Assembly: GCF_963422335.1 (NCBI RefSeq)
Contig: NZ_OY729424.1
Span: 1,798,001-1,862,000, forward strand
Direction: 5' to 3'
Length of the DNA stretch: 64,000 nt
From: an uncultured Roseateles sp.
GTDB taxonomy: Bacteria > Pseudomonadota > Gammaproteobacteria > Burkholderiales > Burkholderiaceae_C
Shown: one piece after another, positions 35,629 to 44,303 of the stretch
How the letters are laid out: every line of letters begins with the position of its first letter
How positions within the stretch are numbered: position 1 is the stretch's first letter
Notes under the pieces: generated by a model
Told to the model about the DNA's origin: nothing
What the model saw: only the letters and a program-made list of their open reading frames with translations
Databases searched by the model: none
Translations under genes and position numbers: made by a program

Positions 35629-35648
35629 CTTGTGAGGCCTGTCACAAG
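35629..35648. promoter_or_regulatory. perfect CRP-type site in the LysM/def divergent region
   Basis: TGTGA-ggcctg-TCACA (35631-35646) matches the CRP core consensus exactly and extends to 7-bp arms. It is 76 bp upstream of the def start. The rest of the 295-bp gap (35429-35723) contains no gene I can support. No -10 of good quality at the ideal spacing was seen. Confidence 0.5.
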
Positions 35649-35723
35649 TGCTCACCCTGTGTTGCGGCGATGCTGCAACAGCGACCCGTTTTCCTCGACA
35701 TCGACCGTTTTGGCATCACACCC

Positions 35724-36242
35724 ATGGCGCTACTGAACATCCTGAGATTTCCCGACCCCCGCCTGCACACCGTGGCCAAACCGGTGGCCGAGGTGGACGA
35801 GCGCATCCGCACCCTGGTGGCCGACATGCTGGCCACCATGTACGAGGCCGACGGCGTCGGCCTGGCCGCCACCCAGGTGGATGTGCACGAGCGGGTGGTC
35901 GTGATCGATGTCTCCGAGCAGCGCGACACGCCGCTGGTGCTGATCAACCCCGAGCTGATCGAAAAGAGCGAGGAGATGATGGTCGGCGACGAGGGCTGCC
36001 TGTCGGTGCCGGCGATCTACGATGCCGTGCAACGCCATGCCCGGGTCACCGTGCGTGCACTCGACCGCGACGGCAAGAGCTTTGATCTGCCGGCCCAGGA
36101 CCTGCTCTCGGTCTGCATCCAGCACGAGATGGACCATCTGATGGGCAAGGTCTTCGTCGAATACCTGAGCCCGCTGAAGCGCGAGCGCATCAAGACCAAG
36201 ATGCTGAAGAAGACCCGCGAAGAGCAGGGCAAGCAGCGCTGA
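35724..36242 (+). CDS. def: peptide deformylase
   Basis: The 172-residue metalloenzyme removes the formyl group from nascent proteins. All three motifs are present: GVGLAATQ (44-51), EGCLS with metal ligand Cys92, and HEMDH with His134, Glu135 and His138. The ATG at 35724 starts the usual MALLNILRFPD; the frame extends upstream without conservation. It overlaps fmt by one base, the typical def-fmt operon. Confidence 0.96.
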   Translation: MALLNILRFPDPRLHTVAKPVAEVDERIRTLVADMLATMYEADGVGLAATQVDVHERVVVIDVSEQRDTPLVLINPELIEKSEEMMVGDEGCLSVPAIYDAVQRHARVTVRALDRDGKSFDLPAQDLLSVCIQHEMDHLMGKVFVEYLSPLKRERIKTKMLKKTREEQGKQR

Positions 36243-37192
36243 TGATGAAGCGGCTGATCTTTGCCGGTACGCCGGAGTTTGCCGCCGTCGCGCTGGCGCG
36301 GCTGCATGCCGCCGGCTTCGAGATCGCCCTGGTGCTGACCCAGCCCGACCGGCCGGCCGGCCGTGGCCTGAAGCTGCTGCCCTCGGCGGTCAAGCAGTTC
36401 GCGCTGGACCATGGCATCCCGGTCGCCCAGCCGCGCAGCCTGCGCCTGGACGGCAAGTACCCGGACGACGCCCAGGCCGCCCGTCAGGCGCTGCTGGACG
36501 CCCGGGCCGATGTGATGATCGTCGCCGCCTACGGCCTGATCCTGCCGCAATGGGTGCTGGATCTCCCCCCGCGCGGCTGCCTGAACATCCACGGCTCGCT
36601 GCTGCCGCGCTGGCGTGGCGCGGCTCCCATCCACCGCGCGATCGAGGCCGGGGATGCCGAGACCGGCATCACCATCATGCAAATGGACGCCGGCCTGGAC
36701 ACCGGGGCGATGTTGCTGAAGGAAACGGTGGCGATACGCCCCGATGACAGCACCGCCGCCTTGCATGACCGCCTGGCTGATCTGGGCGGCAAGCTCATCG
36801 TCGAGGCGCTGCAGGCCGTCGAGTTGCCGCCAACGCCGCAACCGGCCGAGGGCGTGACCTACGCCCACAAGATCGAGAAAACCGAGGCGGCGATCGACTG
36901 GGCGCAGCCGGCGCGACAGATCGAGCGGCGTTTGCGCGCCTTCGATCCGTTCCCGGGCGCCAGCACGCTCATCGCTGGCGAACTCGTCAAGGTCTGGCGT
37001 GCCGAGCTTGTCGATCAGGCCGGCCCGGCCGGCACCGTGCTGGCCGTGGATGACGCCGGCCCGGTGGTCGCCTGCGGCGAGCAGGCGCTGCGCCTGACCG
37101 AGTTGCAACGCCCCGGCGGCAAGCGCCAGCCGGCGCGGGCCTATCTTCAGGCCAAGCCGCTGGCGCCCGGGGTGATACTGGCCGGCAGTTGA
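36242..37192 (+). CDS. fmt: methionyl-tRNA formyltransferase
   Basis: The 316-residue enzyme formylates initiator Met-tRNA. It begins with LIFAGTPEFAAVAL, contains the folate-site SLLPRWRGAAPIHRAI segment with the catalytic Asn-His-Asp set (NIHGSLLP and D.G..L), and has the C-terminal tRNA-binding barrel (about 205-310). It is coupled to def by TGATG; a second ATG follows at once (36245). Confidence 0.96.
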   Translation: MMKRLIFAGTPEFAAVALARLHAAGFEIALVLTQPDRPAGRGLKLLPSAVKQFALDHGIPVAQPRSLRLDGKYPDDAQAARQALLDARADVMIVAAYGLILPQWVLDLPPRGCLNIHGSLLPRWRGAAPIHRAIEAGDAETGITIMQMDAGLDTGAMLLKETVAIRPDDSTAALHDRLADLGGKLIVEALQAVELPPTPQPAEGVTYAHKIEKTEAAIDWAQPARQIERRLRAFDPFPGASTLIAGELVKVWRAELVDQAGPAGTVLAVDDAGPVVACGEQALRLTELQRPGGKRQPARAYLQAKPLAPGVILAGS

Positions 37193-37245
37193 AATTGCCG
37201 GGGGCGGCCCCACCTGGGCTCCTCAACCACCAGGAGATTTGGACC

Positions 37246-38097
37246 ATGTTCAACCTGCTCAAGACCGCGGTCTTGATGGCCGCCATCACCGCGCTGTTCA
37301 TGGCGCTGGGCGCCATGATGGGTGGGCGCCAGGGCATGATGCTGGCGCTGATCATCGCGCTGGGCATGAATTTCTTCAGCTACTGGTTCTCCGACAAGCT
37401 GGTGCTGAAGATGTACAACGCGCAGGAGGTCGACGAAACCTCGGCGCCGCAGTTCTACCGCATGGTGCGTGAGCTGGCGCAGCGCGCCGAGCTGCCCATG
37501 CCCAAGGTCTATCTGATCAACGAGGATGCGCCCAACGCCTTCGCCACCGGCCGCAACCCCCAGCATGCCGCCGTGGCGGCAACCACCGGCATCCTGCGCG
37601 TGCTGTCCGAGCGTGAGCTGCGCGGCGTGATGGCCCACGAGCTGGCCCATGTGAAGCACCGTGACATCCTGATCAGCACCGTCAGTGCGACGATGGCCGG
37701 CGCGATCTCGATGCTGGGCAATTTCGCGATGATCTTCGGCGGCCGCGACAGCGAGGGCCGGCCGGTCAACCCCATCGTCAGCATCCTGATGATGATTCTG
37801 GCGCCGCTGGCGGCCAGCCTGATACAGATGGCGATCAGCCGGGCCCGCGAATTCGAGGCCGACCGCGGTGGCGCCGAGATCTCCGGCGACCCGCAGGCGC
37901 TGGCCTCGGCGCTGCAGAAGATCCACCGCATCGCCCAGGGCATTCCGTTGGAGGCGGCCGAGCGCCACCCCGAGACGGCGCAGATGATGATCATGAACCC
38001 GCTGTCCGCGGGCGGCCTGCGCGGCCTGTTCAGCACCCACCCGTCCACCGAAGAACGTGTGGAAAAGTTGCTGGCCATGGCCGCCGGCCGGGCCTGA
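37246..38097 (+). CDS. htpX: zinc metalloprotease HtpX
   Basis: The inner-membrane protease degrades misfolded membrane proteins. Two N-terminal helices are followed by the catalytic HELAH (His131, Glu132, His135), then two more hydrophobic segments and the third-ligand region FEADRGGAEISG. Length is 283 residues. CAGGAG precedes the ATG at 37246. It is just downstream of fmt. Confidence 0.95.
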   Translation: MFNLLKTAVLMAAITALFMALGAMMGGRQGMMLALIIALGMNFFSYWFSDKLVLKMYNAQEVDETSAPQFYRMVRELAQRAELPMPKVYLINEDAPNAFATGRNPQHAAVAATTGILRVLSERELRGVMAHELAHVKHRDILISTVSATMAGAISMLGNFAMIFGGRDSEGRPVNPIVSILMMILAPLAASLIQMAISRAREFEADRGGAEISGDPQALASALQKIHRIAQGIPLEAAERHPETAQMMIMNPLSAGGLRGLFSTHPSTEERVEKLLAMAAGRA

Positions 38098-38135
38098 GCA
38101 TCAAGTCCGGGCGCTTTCCGACCGATAAGCCCCAG

Positions 38136-38531
38136 ATGAAGACGGCACTCACCTCCCTGACCCTGGCCACGGCCGCCCTGTTGAGCGGCTGCGACCTGCT
38201 GGGGCTGGAGTCGCCCGAGAAGATCGCCGCCGTCAAGGAGGCCGACGGCAAGGCCATAGGCGGCGCCTGCCGCCATGCCTCGCGGGCCATCGAGGACTGC
38301 TACGCGCTGAACCCCAAGGCGCTGCGCGCCGCGGTGTTTGCCGGTTGGCGCGAGATGGACGAGTACATGCGCGAGAACAAGCTGGAGGGCATCACCCCTC
38401 TGGTTGCCAAGGGCCCGACCGCCGGCAAGGGCGAGGCCGAGGCCGAAGAGAAGCCTGTGGCCAAAGAGCCGGCCAAGGCCGGCGCTGCCAAGCCTGCGCC
38501 GGCGCCAGCCGCAGCCAAACCCAAGGCGTGA
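38136..38531 (+). CDS. small lipoprotein with Ala/Pro/Lys tail
   Basis: The 131-residue product has a lipoprotein signal ending LLSGC (Cys19), a ~70-residue middle part with two further cysteines (GACRHA, EDCYAL) that could form a disulfide, and a low-complexity Ala/Pro/Lys/Glu tail. No family is recognised with certainty. It lies 38 bp after htpX. Confidence 0.75.
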   Translation: MKTALTSLTLATAALLSGCDLLGLESPEKIAAVKEADGKAIGGACRHASRAIEDCYALNPKALRAAVFAGWREMDEYMRENKLEGITPLVAKGPTAGKGEAEAEEKPVAKEPAKAGAAKPAPAPAAAKPKA

Positions 38532-38674
38532 TGATGTGGTGTGAGGCCGGGCTTTGACGCCTGGGCCCGCCATTCCGGCAGTTCATCGCAAGCGGCTTCG
38601 GCCGCATGGTTCCGGGCACGATCATTCGCTCACTGTTTGATTCGTCCGGTCACCACCCCGAAGAGGAGCCCACC

Positions 38675-39418
38675 ATGCTGAACCGCCGTCTTGCCCTTTG
38701 CGCCGCCCTGATCCCCCTGTTTGCCAGCTCCGCCGCCAGCGCCTGGGGCAATGAATCGATACGCGGCTCGGGCCATGTGGTGACCGAGGCCCGCGCCATC
38801 ACCGGCTTTGATGCAATCAGCACCCGTGGCGGCATCGACGTGCTGGTGCGCCAGAGCGGCAAGGAGGCCGTCGAGGTGCAGACCGATGACAATCTGCAGG
38901 CGGTGCTGGAGACCCGCGTGGTCAGCGGATCCAAGGGCCGCAACACGCTGGAGATCTCGTTCAAGAAGGGCTATAGCGTGTCCAACCATCGCAAGACCCT
39001 GGTCACGGTCGATGTGGCGCAGCTGCGGGCGCTGTCCATTGCCGGCGCCGGTGATGTCCGCGCCGAGGCCATCAACAGCCCGCAACTGGAGCTGTCCATT
39101 GCCGGCGCCGGTGATATGCGCCTGGGCAAGCTCAGCTGCGACGAGGTCAAGATCAGCGTTGCCGGCTCCGGTGACGTGGTGGCCAGCGGCAAGACGCAGA
39201 AGCTCAGCATCTCGATTGCCGGCAGCGGCGACGTCAAGACCGAGGGCCTGGCGGCCGACGATGTCAGCGTCAGCATTGCCGGCAGCGGCGATGCGCTGGT
39301 GGCCGCCAAATCGAACCTGACCGTCAAGGTGGCTGGCTCGGGCGACGTCAAATATGTCGGCAACCCGGCCAATATCAAGAGCTCCATCATGGGCAGTGGG
39401 TCCGTCAACAAGCTTTAA
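38675..39418 (+). CDS. exported DUF2807 (GIN domain) beta-solenoid protein
   Basis: The 247-residue protein has a signal peptide (cut near ASA) and a DUF2807/GIN domain. Seven copies of S(I/V)AG(A/S)GD-like turns at 18-20-residue spacing predict a right-handed beta-solenoid. GAGG lies upstream of the ATG at 38675. Its role is unknown; members are periplasmic or surface proteins. Confidence 0.85.
   Translation: MLNRRLALCAALIPLFASSAASAWGNESIRGSGHVVTEARAITGFDAISTRGGIDVLVRQSGKEAVEVQTDDNLQAVLETRVVSGSKGRNTLEISFKKGYSVSNHRKTLVTVDVAQLRALSIAGAGDVRAEAINSPQLELSIAGAGDMRLGKLSCDEVKISVAGSGDVVASGKTQKLSISIAGSGDVKTEGLAADDVSVSIAGSGDALVAAKSNLTVKVAGSGDVKYVGNPANIKSSIMGSGSVNKL
39031..39115 (+). repeat. 60-bp-period coding repeat in the DUF2807 gene
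   Basis: An identical 25-bp stretch occurs at 39031-39055 and 39091-39115, exactly 60 bp apart, encoding successive LSIAGAGD turns. Later turns are diverged at the DNA level. This is the signature of repeat duplication within the solenoid. Confidence 0.8.
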
Positions 39419-39490
39419 GACATTGCTGGAGCGTGCGCACACCGCGCCCCTCGGGCGCTAGGCCCATCCGCCTCGTACGACAATCGAGGC

Positions 39491-40225
39491 ATGACTACAG
39501 CAGCACAAGGCGCGCTTTGGCGCCATCCTGAGTTTTCCCAGGGCGCCCGCGACATGGTGGGCGTCTCGCTGGGCATTTCGGCCTGGGGCCTGGTCACCGG
39601 CGTGGCCATGATCAAGAGCGGGCTGAGCGTGCCGCTGGCGCTGGCCATGTCGCTGCTGGTGTTTGCCGGCAGCTCGCAACTGGCCTCGCTGCCGCTGATC
39701 GCCGCCGGCGCGCCGCTGTGGGTGCTGTGGGCCACCGCCTTTTGCGTCAATCTGCGCTTTGTCATTTTCAGCGCCCATTGGCGGCTGTATTTCGGCCATC
39801 TGCCGTTCTGGCAGCGCATGCGCCTGAGCTATTTCGCGGCCGACCTCAATTACGTGGTCTTCTTGCGCCGCTTTCCGGACATGAAGCCGGCGCCCGAGCA
39901 ACTGCCCTACTACTGGGGTGGGGTGGCGCTGAACTGGAGTGCCTGGCAGGTGCCGTCGATTGCCGGCATCTTTCTGGCCAACCAGGTGCCCACCGAGTGG
40001 GGCTTGGGCTTTGCCGGCATCCTGGCCTTGCTGGGCCTGAGCTATTCGCTGCTGTCCGACAAGGGCACCTGGATCTCGGCTGGCGTGGCCAGCTGCGCCG
40101 CCGTGGCCGCCTACGCCTTGCCGCTGCGCCTGAACATCGTCGTGGCGATTGCCGCCGCCGTGGCCGTGGGCCTGCTGCTGGAGCAGTTCATGCCGCCGCC
40201 ACCGAAGCAGGAGGTGCGAGCATGA
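39491..40225 (+). CDS. azlC: AzlC family branched-chain amino acid exporter subunit
   Basis: The 244-residue membrane protein has about seven hydrophobic helices and the AzlC pattern: GISAWGLVTGVAMI near the start, FAGSSQL and NLRFVIFSA. With AzlD it exports branched-chain amino acids or similar compounds. The last 4 bp overlap azlD. Confidence 0.9.
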   Translation: MTTAAQGALWRHPEFSQGARDMVGVSLGISAWGLVTGVAMIKSGLSVPLALAMSLLVFAGSSQLASLPLIAAGAPLWVLWATAFCVNLRFVIFSAHWRLYFGHLPFWQRMRLSYFAADLNYVVFLRRFPDMKPAPEQLPYYWGGVALNWSAWQVPSIAGIFLANQVPTEWGLGFAGILALLGLSYSLLSDKGTWISAGVASCAAVAAYALPLRLNIVVAIAAAVAVGLLLEQFMPPPPKQEVRA

Positions 40226-40551
40226 GCGCCTGGGAGACTTTGCTGGGCATCGTCGGCATGGGGCTGATCACGGCCCTGACCCGCGGCTTCTTCCTCTTCC
40301 CCAAGCGCGAGATACCGCTGCCCGACTGGGCGCGCCAGGGCCTGCGCTATGCGCCGCTGGCCGCGCTGGCTGCGGTGGTCGTGCCCGAGATCGTGATGAC
40401 CCAGGGCCATCTGATCAGCACCTGGAAGGATGCTCGCCTGTTTGCCGTGGCCGTGTCCACCGCCTATTTCTTCTGGCGCCGGGGCATTTTGGGCACCATT
40501 GTCAGCGGCACGGCGGTGATGTTGGCGCTGCGCCTGGGGCTGGGCTGGTAA
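40222..40551 (+). CDS. azlD: AzlD family protein
   Basis: The 109-residue membrane protein with about four helices is the small partner of AzlC. TRGFFLFPKREIPLPDWARQ and LRYAPLAALAAVVVPEI are typical. The start is the ATG of the ATGA overlap with azlC; it is followed by pgk after 38 bp. Confidence 0.9.
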   Translation: MSAWETLLGIVGMGLITALTRGFFLFPKREIPLPDWARQGLRYAPLAALAAVVVPEIVMTQGHLISTWKDARLFAVAVSTAYFFWRRGILGTIVSGTAVMLALRLGLGW

Positions 40552-40589
40552 GGTTCGGGTTGTTCACCTCAACTGCACCGCCCTCCCAT

Positions 40590-41783
40590 ATGAACGTCAT
40601 CCGCTTCTCCGACCTCGTGGCCGCCGGCAAGGTGGCCGGCCAGCGCGTCTTCATCCGCGCCGACCTGAACGTGCCGCAAGACGACGCCGGCCAGATCACC
40701 GAAGACACCCGCATCCGCGCCTCTATTCCCTGCATAGCGCTGGCCCTGAAGGCCGGCGCGGCGGTGATGGTGACCTCGCATCTGGGCCGCCCGACCGAAG
40801 GCGCGTTCAAGCCCGAGGATTCGCTGGCGCCCGTGGCCAAGCGCCTGGGCGAGCTGCTGGGCCGCGAGGTGCCGGTGGTCGCCGACTGGGTCGATGGCGT
40901 GACGGTGGCACCGGGCCAGCTGGTGCTGCTGGAGAACTGCCGCGTCAACAAGGGCGAGAAGAAGAACGACGAAACCCTGGCGAAGAAGATGGCCGCGCTG
41001 TGCGACATCTTTGTCAACGACGCCTTCGGCACCGCCCACCGCGCCGAGGGCACGACCTATGGCATCGCCCAGTTCGCCCCCATCGCCTGCGCCGGCCCCT
41101 TGCTGGCGGCCGAGATCGATGCCATCACCCAGGCCTTGGCGCAACCGAAGCGCCCGCTGGTGGCCATCGTCGCCGGCTCCAAGGTCTCGACCAAGCTGAC
41201 CATCCTGAAGGCCCTGTCCGAGAAGGTCGATGGCCTGATCGTCGGCGGCGGCATCGCCAACACCTTCATGCTGGCCGCCGGCCTGAAGATAGGCAAGTCG
41301 CTGGCCGAGCCCGATCTGGTGGCCGAAGCGTCGGCGGTGATCGCGGCCATGAAGGCCCGTGGCGCGGCCGTGCCTATCCCGGTCGATGTGGTGGTGGCCA
41401 AGCGCTTTGCGGCCGATGCCGAGGCCACCGTCAAGGCCGCGGCCGACGTGGCAGACGACGACCTGATCCTGGACATCGGCCCCCAGACGGCCGCCATACT
41501 GGCCAAGCAGCTGAAGTCGGCCGGCACCATCGTCTGGAACGGCCCGGTCGGCGTGTTCGAGTTCGATGCCTTCGCCAAGGGCACCGAAGTGATCGCCCGT
41601 GCGATTGCCGATTCCAGCGCCTTCAGCATCGCCGGCGGTGGCGACACGCTGGCGGCGATCGCCAAGTACGGCATCGAGAAGGATGTGGGCTACATCTCCA
41701 CCGGCGGTGGCGCCTTCCTGGAGATTCTGGAGGGCAAGACGCTGCCGGCGTTTGAAATCCTTGCCAAGCGCGCACAGGGCTGA
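40590..41783 (+). CDS. pgk: phosphoglycerate kinase
   Basis: This 397-residue glycolytic/gluconeogenic enzyme transfers phosphate between 1,3-bisphosphoglycerate and ADP. Visible are RVFIRADLNVPQ, SHLGRPTEG, LLENCRVNKGEKKND, GSKVSTKL and the C-terminal nucleotide region GGGDTLAAI and STGGGAFLE. A rho-independent terminator follows at 41803. Confidence 0.97.
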   Translation: MNVIRFSDLVAAGKVAGQRVFIRADLNVPQDDAGQITEDTRIRASIPCIALALKAGAAVMVTSHLGRPTEGAFKPEDSLAPVAKRLGELLGREVPVVADWVDGVTVAPGQLVLLENCRVNKGEKKNDETLAKKMAALCDIFVNDAFGTAHRAEGTTYGIAQFAPIACAGPLLAAEIDAITQALAQPKRPLVAIVAGSKVSTKLTILKALSEKVDGLIVGGGIANTFMLAAGLKIGKSLAEPDLVAEASAVIAAMKARGAAVPIPVDVVVAKRFAADAEATVKAAADVADDDLILDIGPQTAAILAKQLKSAGTIVWNGPVGVFEFDAFAKGTEVIARAIADSSAFSIAGGGDTLAAIAKYGIEKDVGYISTGGGAFLEILEGKTLPAFEILAKRAQG

Positions 41784-41802
41784 AGGCAGGCGAAGTGCCA
41801 TC

Positions 41803-41828
41803 AACGGCGCCCTGGTGGCGCCGTTTTT
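41803..41828 (+). terminator. rho-independent terminator after pgk
   Basis: AACGGCGCC-ctggt-GGCGCCGTT is a perfect 9-bp stem running into TTTTT, 20 bp after the pgk stop. Confidence 0.9.
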
Positions 41829-41917
41829 CATGGCCTTCCTTGCATGACAGTTGTGATTCTCCGCATGGTTGATGGCCGATTCGCGGAGTAAGCTGCCAGC
41901 CAAAGAAGGAGACCTGT

Positions 41918-44230
41918 ATGAGCCACACGCCCCTGTCCCCGGCCGAAGCGGCCTTGCGCGAAGCCGCCCTCGAGTACCACCGCTCGCCGACGCGGGGCAA
42001 GATCTCGGTCAATGCGACCAAACCGCTGTCCAACCAGCGCGATCTGTCGCTGGCCTACTCCCCGGGCGTCGCCTATGCCTGCCTGGCGATTCAGGAGGAC
42101 CCGAGCCTGGCGGCCGACTACACCTCGCGCGCCAATCTGGTCGGTGTGATCACCAATGGCACGGCCGTGCTGGGCCTGGGCGATATCGGCCCCCTGGCCG
42201 GCAAGCCGGTGATGGAAGGCAAGGGCTGCCTGTTCAAGAAGTTCGCCGGCATCGACGTGTTCGACATCGAGCTGGCCGAGCGCGACCCCGACAAACTGGT
42301 GGACATCATCGCCGCGATGGAGCCGACGCTGGGCGGCGTGAACCTCGAGGACATCAAGGCCCCCGAGTGCTTTTACATCGAGAAGAAGCTGCGCGAGCGG
42401 ATGAACATCCCGGTCTTCCATGACGACCAGCATGGCACGGCCATCATCTCCAGCGCCGCCCTGCTCAACGGCCTGGAGCTGGTTGGCAAGCAGATCGGTG
42501 AGGTCAAGGTCGCGGTGTCGGGTGCGGGGGCTGCGGCCATCGCCTGCCTGGACGTGATGGTGGGCCTGGGCGTGGCCCGCCAGAACATCTTCGTGGTCGA
42601 CTCCAGGGGCGTGATCCAGTCCGAGCGCGACGATGCCCGCTCCGGCAAGCTCGACGAATCGAAGCAGCGCTACTGCCAGGTCAGTGCTGCGCGCACCCTG
42701 GCCGATGTGGTCAGGGACGCCGATGTCTTCCTCGGCTGCTCGGCCGCCGGCGTGCTGACCGCCGAGATGGTGGGCACGATGGCGCGCCAGCCCATCATCC
42801 TGGCCCTGGCCAATCCGGAGCCCGAGATCCGCCCCGAGCTGGCCAAGGCGGTGCGGCCCGACTGCATCATGGCCACCGGCCGCTCGGACTATCCGAACCA
42901 GGTCAACAACGTCCTGTGCTTCCCCTACATCTTCCGTGGCGCGCTGGACTGCGGCGCGACCAAGATCACCGAGGCGATGAAGCTGGCCTGCGTGCGCGAG
43001 ATCGCCGCCCTGGCCAAGGCCGAGACCAGTGACGAGGTGGCCGCCGCCTATGCCGGCCAGGAGCTGGCCTTCGGCCCCGACTACCTGATACCCAAGCCCT
43101 TCGACGCGCGGCTGATACTGCGCATCGCCCCGGCGGTGGCCCGCGCCGCCGAGGAGTCGGGTGTTGCCACACGGCCTATCAAGGATCTGGACGCCTACCG
43201 CCAGTCGCTGGAACGCTTCGTCTACCAGACCGGCATGTTCATGCGCCCGGTGTTTGCCGCGGCCAAGGCCAGGCCGGCGCGGGTGATCTACGCCGAGGGC
43301 GAGGACGAGCGCGTCTTGCGCGCCGTGCAGGTGGCGCTGGACGAGGGCCTGGCCCGGCCCATCGTCATCGGCCGGCCCGAGGTGATCGCCATGCGCATCC
43401 AGCGCGCCGGCCTGCGCCTGAAGCTGGGCGGCGATGTCGAGGTCATCGATCCGGCCAATGACGCGCGCTTCCGCAGCTACTGGGAAACCTACCACCGCAT
43501 GCTGGGCCGGGAGGGCATCACGCCCGAGATGGCCAAGGCCGATGTGCGGCGCTCGTCCACCACGATAGGCGCGCTGGCCCTCAAGCTGGGCGATGCCGAC
43601 GCGATGATCTGCGGCCTGGTCGGGCGCTACGACAAGCATCTGGACCATGTCGCCAAACTGATAGGCCGCAAGCCCGGTGCGCCGAGCTTCGCGGCAATGA
43701 ATGCGTTGATGATGGACAAGCACACCTTGTTCATCACCGACACCTTCGTCAACGACGACCCCACGGCCGAGGAGCTGGCCGAGATCGCCGCGATGGCGGT
43801 GGACGGCATGCGCCGCTTCGGCCTGCCGCCCAAGCTGGCCTTTCTGTCGCACTCGATGTTCGGCTCCTCGACCCGGCCCTCGGCGCGCAAGATGCGCAAG
43901 GCACGGGACCTGTTTGTGGCCGCCCATCCGGACATCGAATGCGATGGCGAGATGCATGGCGACGCGGCGCTGTCCGAGGCGGTGCGCCACACCTTCCTGA
44001 TGGACAGCAGCCTGACCGGCTCGGCCAATCTGCTGGTGATGCCCAATCTGGACGCCGCCAACATCCTGTTCAATGTGCTGAAGGTGACCGGCGGGCAGGG
44101 CGTGACGGTGGGGCCCATCCTGCTCGGCGCTGCGGCCCCGGTGCACATCCTGACCCCGTCAGCGACGGTGCGGCGCATCGTCAACATGACGGCGCTGGCG
44201 GTGGCCGATGTGGCCGAAGCCGCCCGATAG
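41918..44230 (+). CDS. maeB: NADP-dependent malic enzyme with phosphotransacetylase-like domain
   Basis: The 770-residue protein decarboxylates malate to pyruvate and makes NADPH. The malic-enzyme part (1-430) shows LAYSPGVA, GLGDIGPLAGKPVMEGK, FHDDQHGTA and the GAGAAAIA nucleotide motif. The C-terminal third (about 440-770) is a phosphate acetyltransferase-like domain that in this enzyme class is regulatory, not catalytic. The gene stands alone between the pgk terminator and pyk. Confidence 0.96.
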   Translation: MSHTPLSPAEAALREAALEYHRSPTRGKISVNATKPLSNQRDLSLAYSPGVAYACLAIQEDPSLAADYTSRANLVGVITNGTAVLGLGDIGPLAGKPVMEGKGCLFKKFAGIDVFDIELAERDPDKLVDIIAAMEPTLGGVNLEDIKAPECFYIEKKLRERMNIPVFHDDQHGTAIISSAALLNGLELVGKQIGEVKVAVSGAGAAAIACLDVMVGLGVARQNIFVVDSRGVIQSERDDARSGKLDESKQRYCQVSAARTLADVVRDADVFLGCSAAGVLTAEMVGTMARQPIILALANPEPEIRPELAKAVRPDCIMATGRSDYPNQVNNVLCFPYIFRGALDCGATKITEAMKLACVREIAALAKAETSDEVAAAYAGQELAFGPDYLIPKPFDARLILRIAPAVARAAEESGVATRPIKDLDAYRQSLERFVYQTGMFMRPVFAAAKARPARVIYAEGEDERVLRAVQVALDEGLARPIVIGRPEVIAMRIQRAGLRLKLGGDVEVIDPANDARFRSYWETYHRMLGREGITPEMAKADVRRSSTTIGALALKLGDADAMICGLVGRYDKHLDHVAKLIGRKPGAPSFAAMNALMMDKHTLFITDTFVNDDPTAEELAEIAAMAVDGMRRFGLPPKLAFLSHSMFGSSTRPSARKMRKARDLFVAAHPDIECDGEMHGDAALSEAVRHTFLMDSSLTGSANLLVMPNLDAANILFNVLKVTGGQGVTVGPILLGAAAPVHILTPSATVRRIVNMTALAVADVAEAAR

Positions 44231-44303
44231 GTTTCGTACCGTCGTGTAACCCGTTGGCGCTGATAATCATTGCTTACTTGACCCGAGTACCGAGAGCCAA
44301 AAC

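Noticed and set aside
39031..39310. Possible tandem DNA repeat or mobile-element end
   Set aside because: The repeat is in frame and encodes the regular turns of a DUF2807 solenoid, so it is a protein repeat.
41828..44146. A 772-codon minus-strand frame opposite maeB
   Set aside because: It is a shadow of the malic enzyme gene with low-complexity His/Gly/Gln-rich composition.
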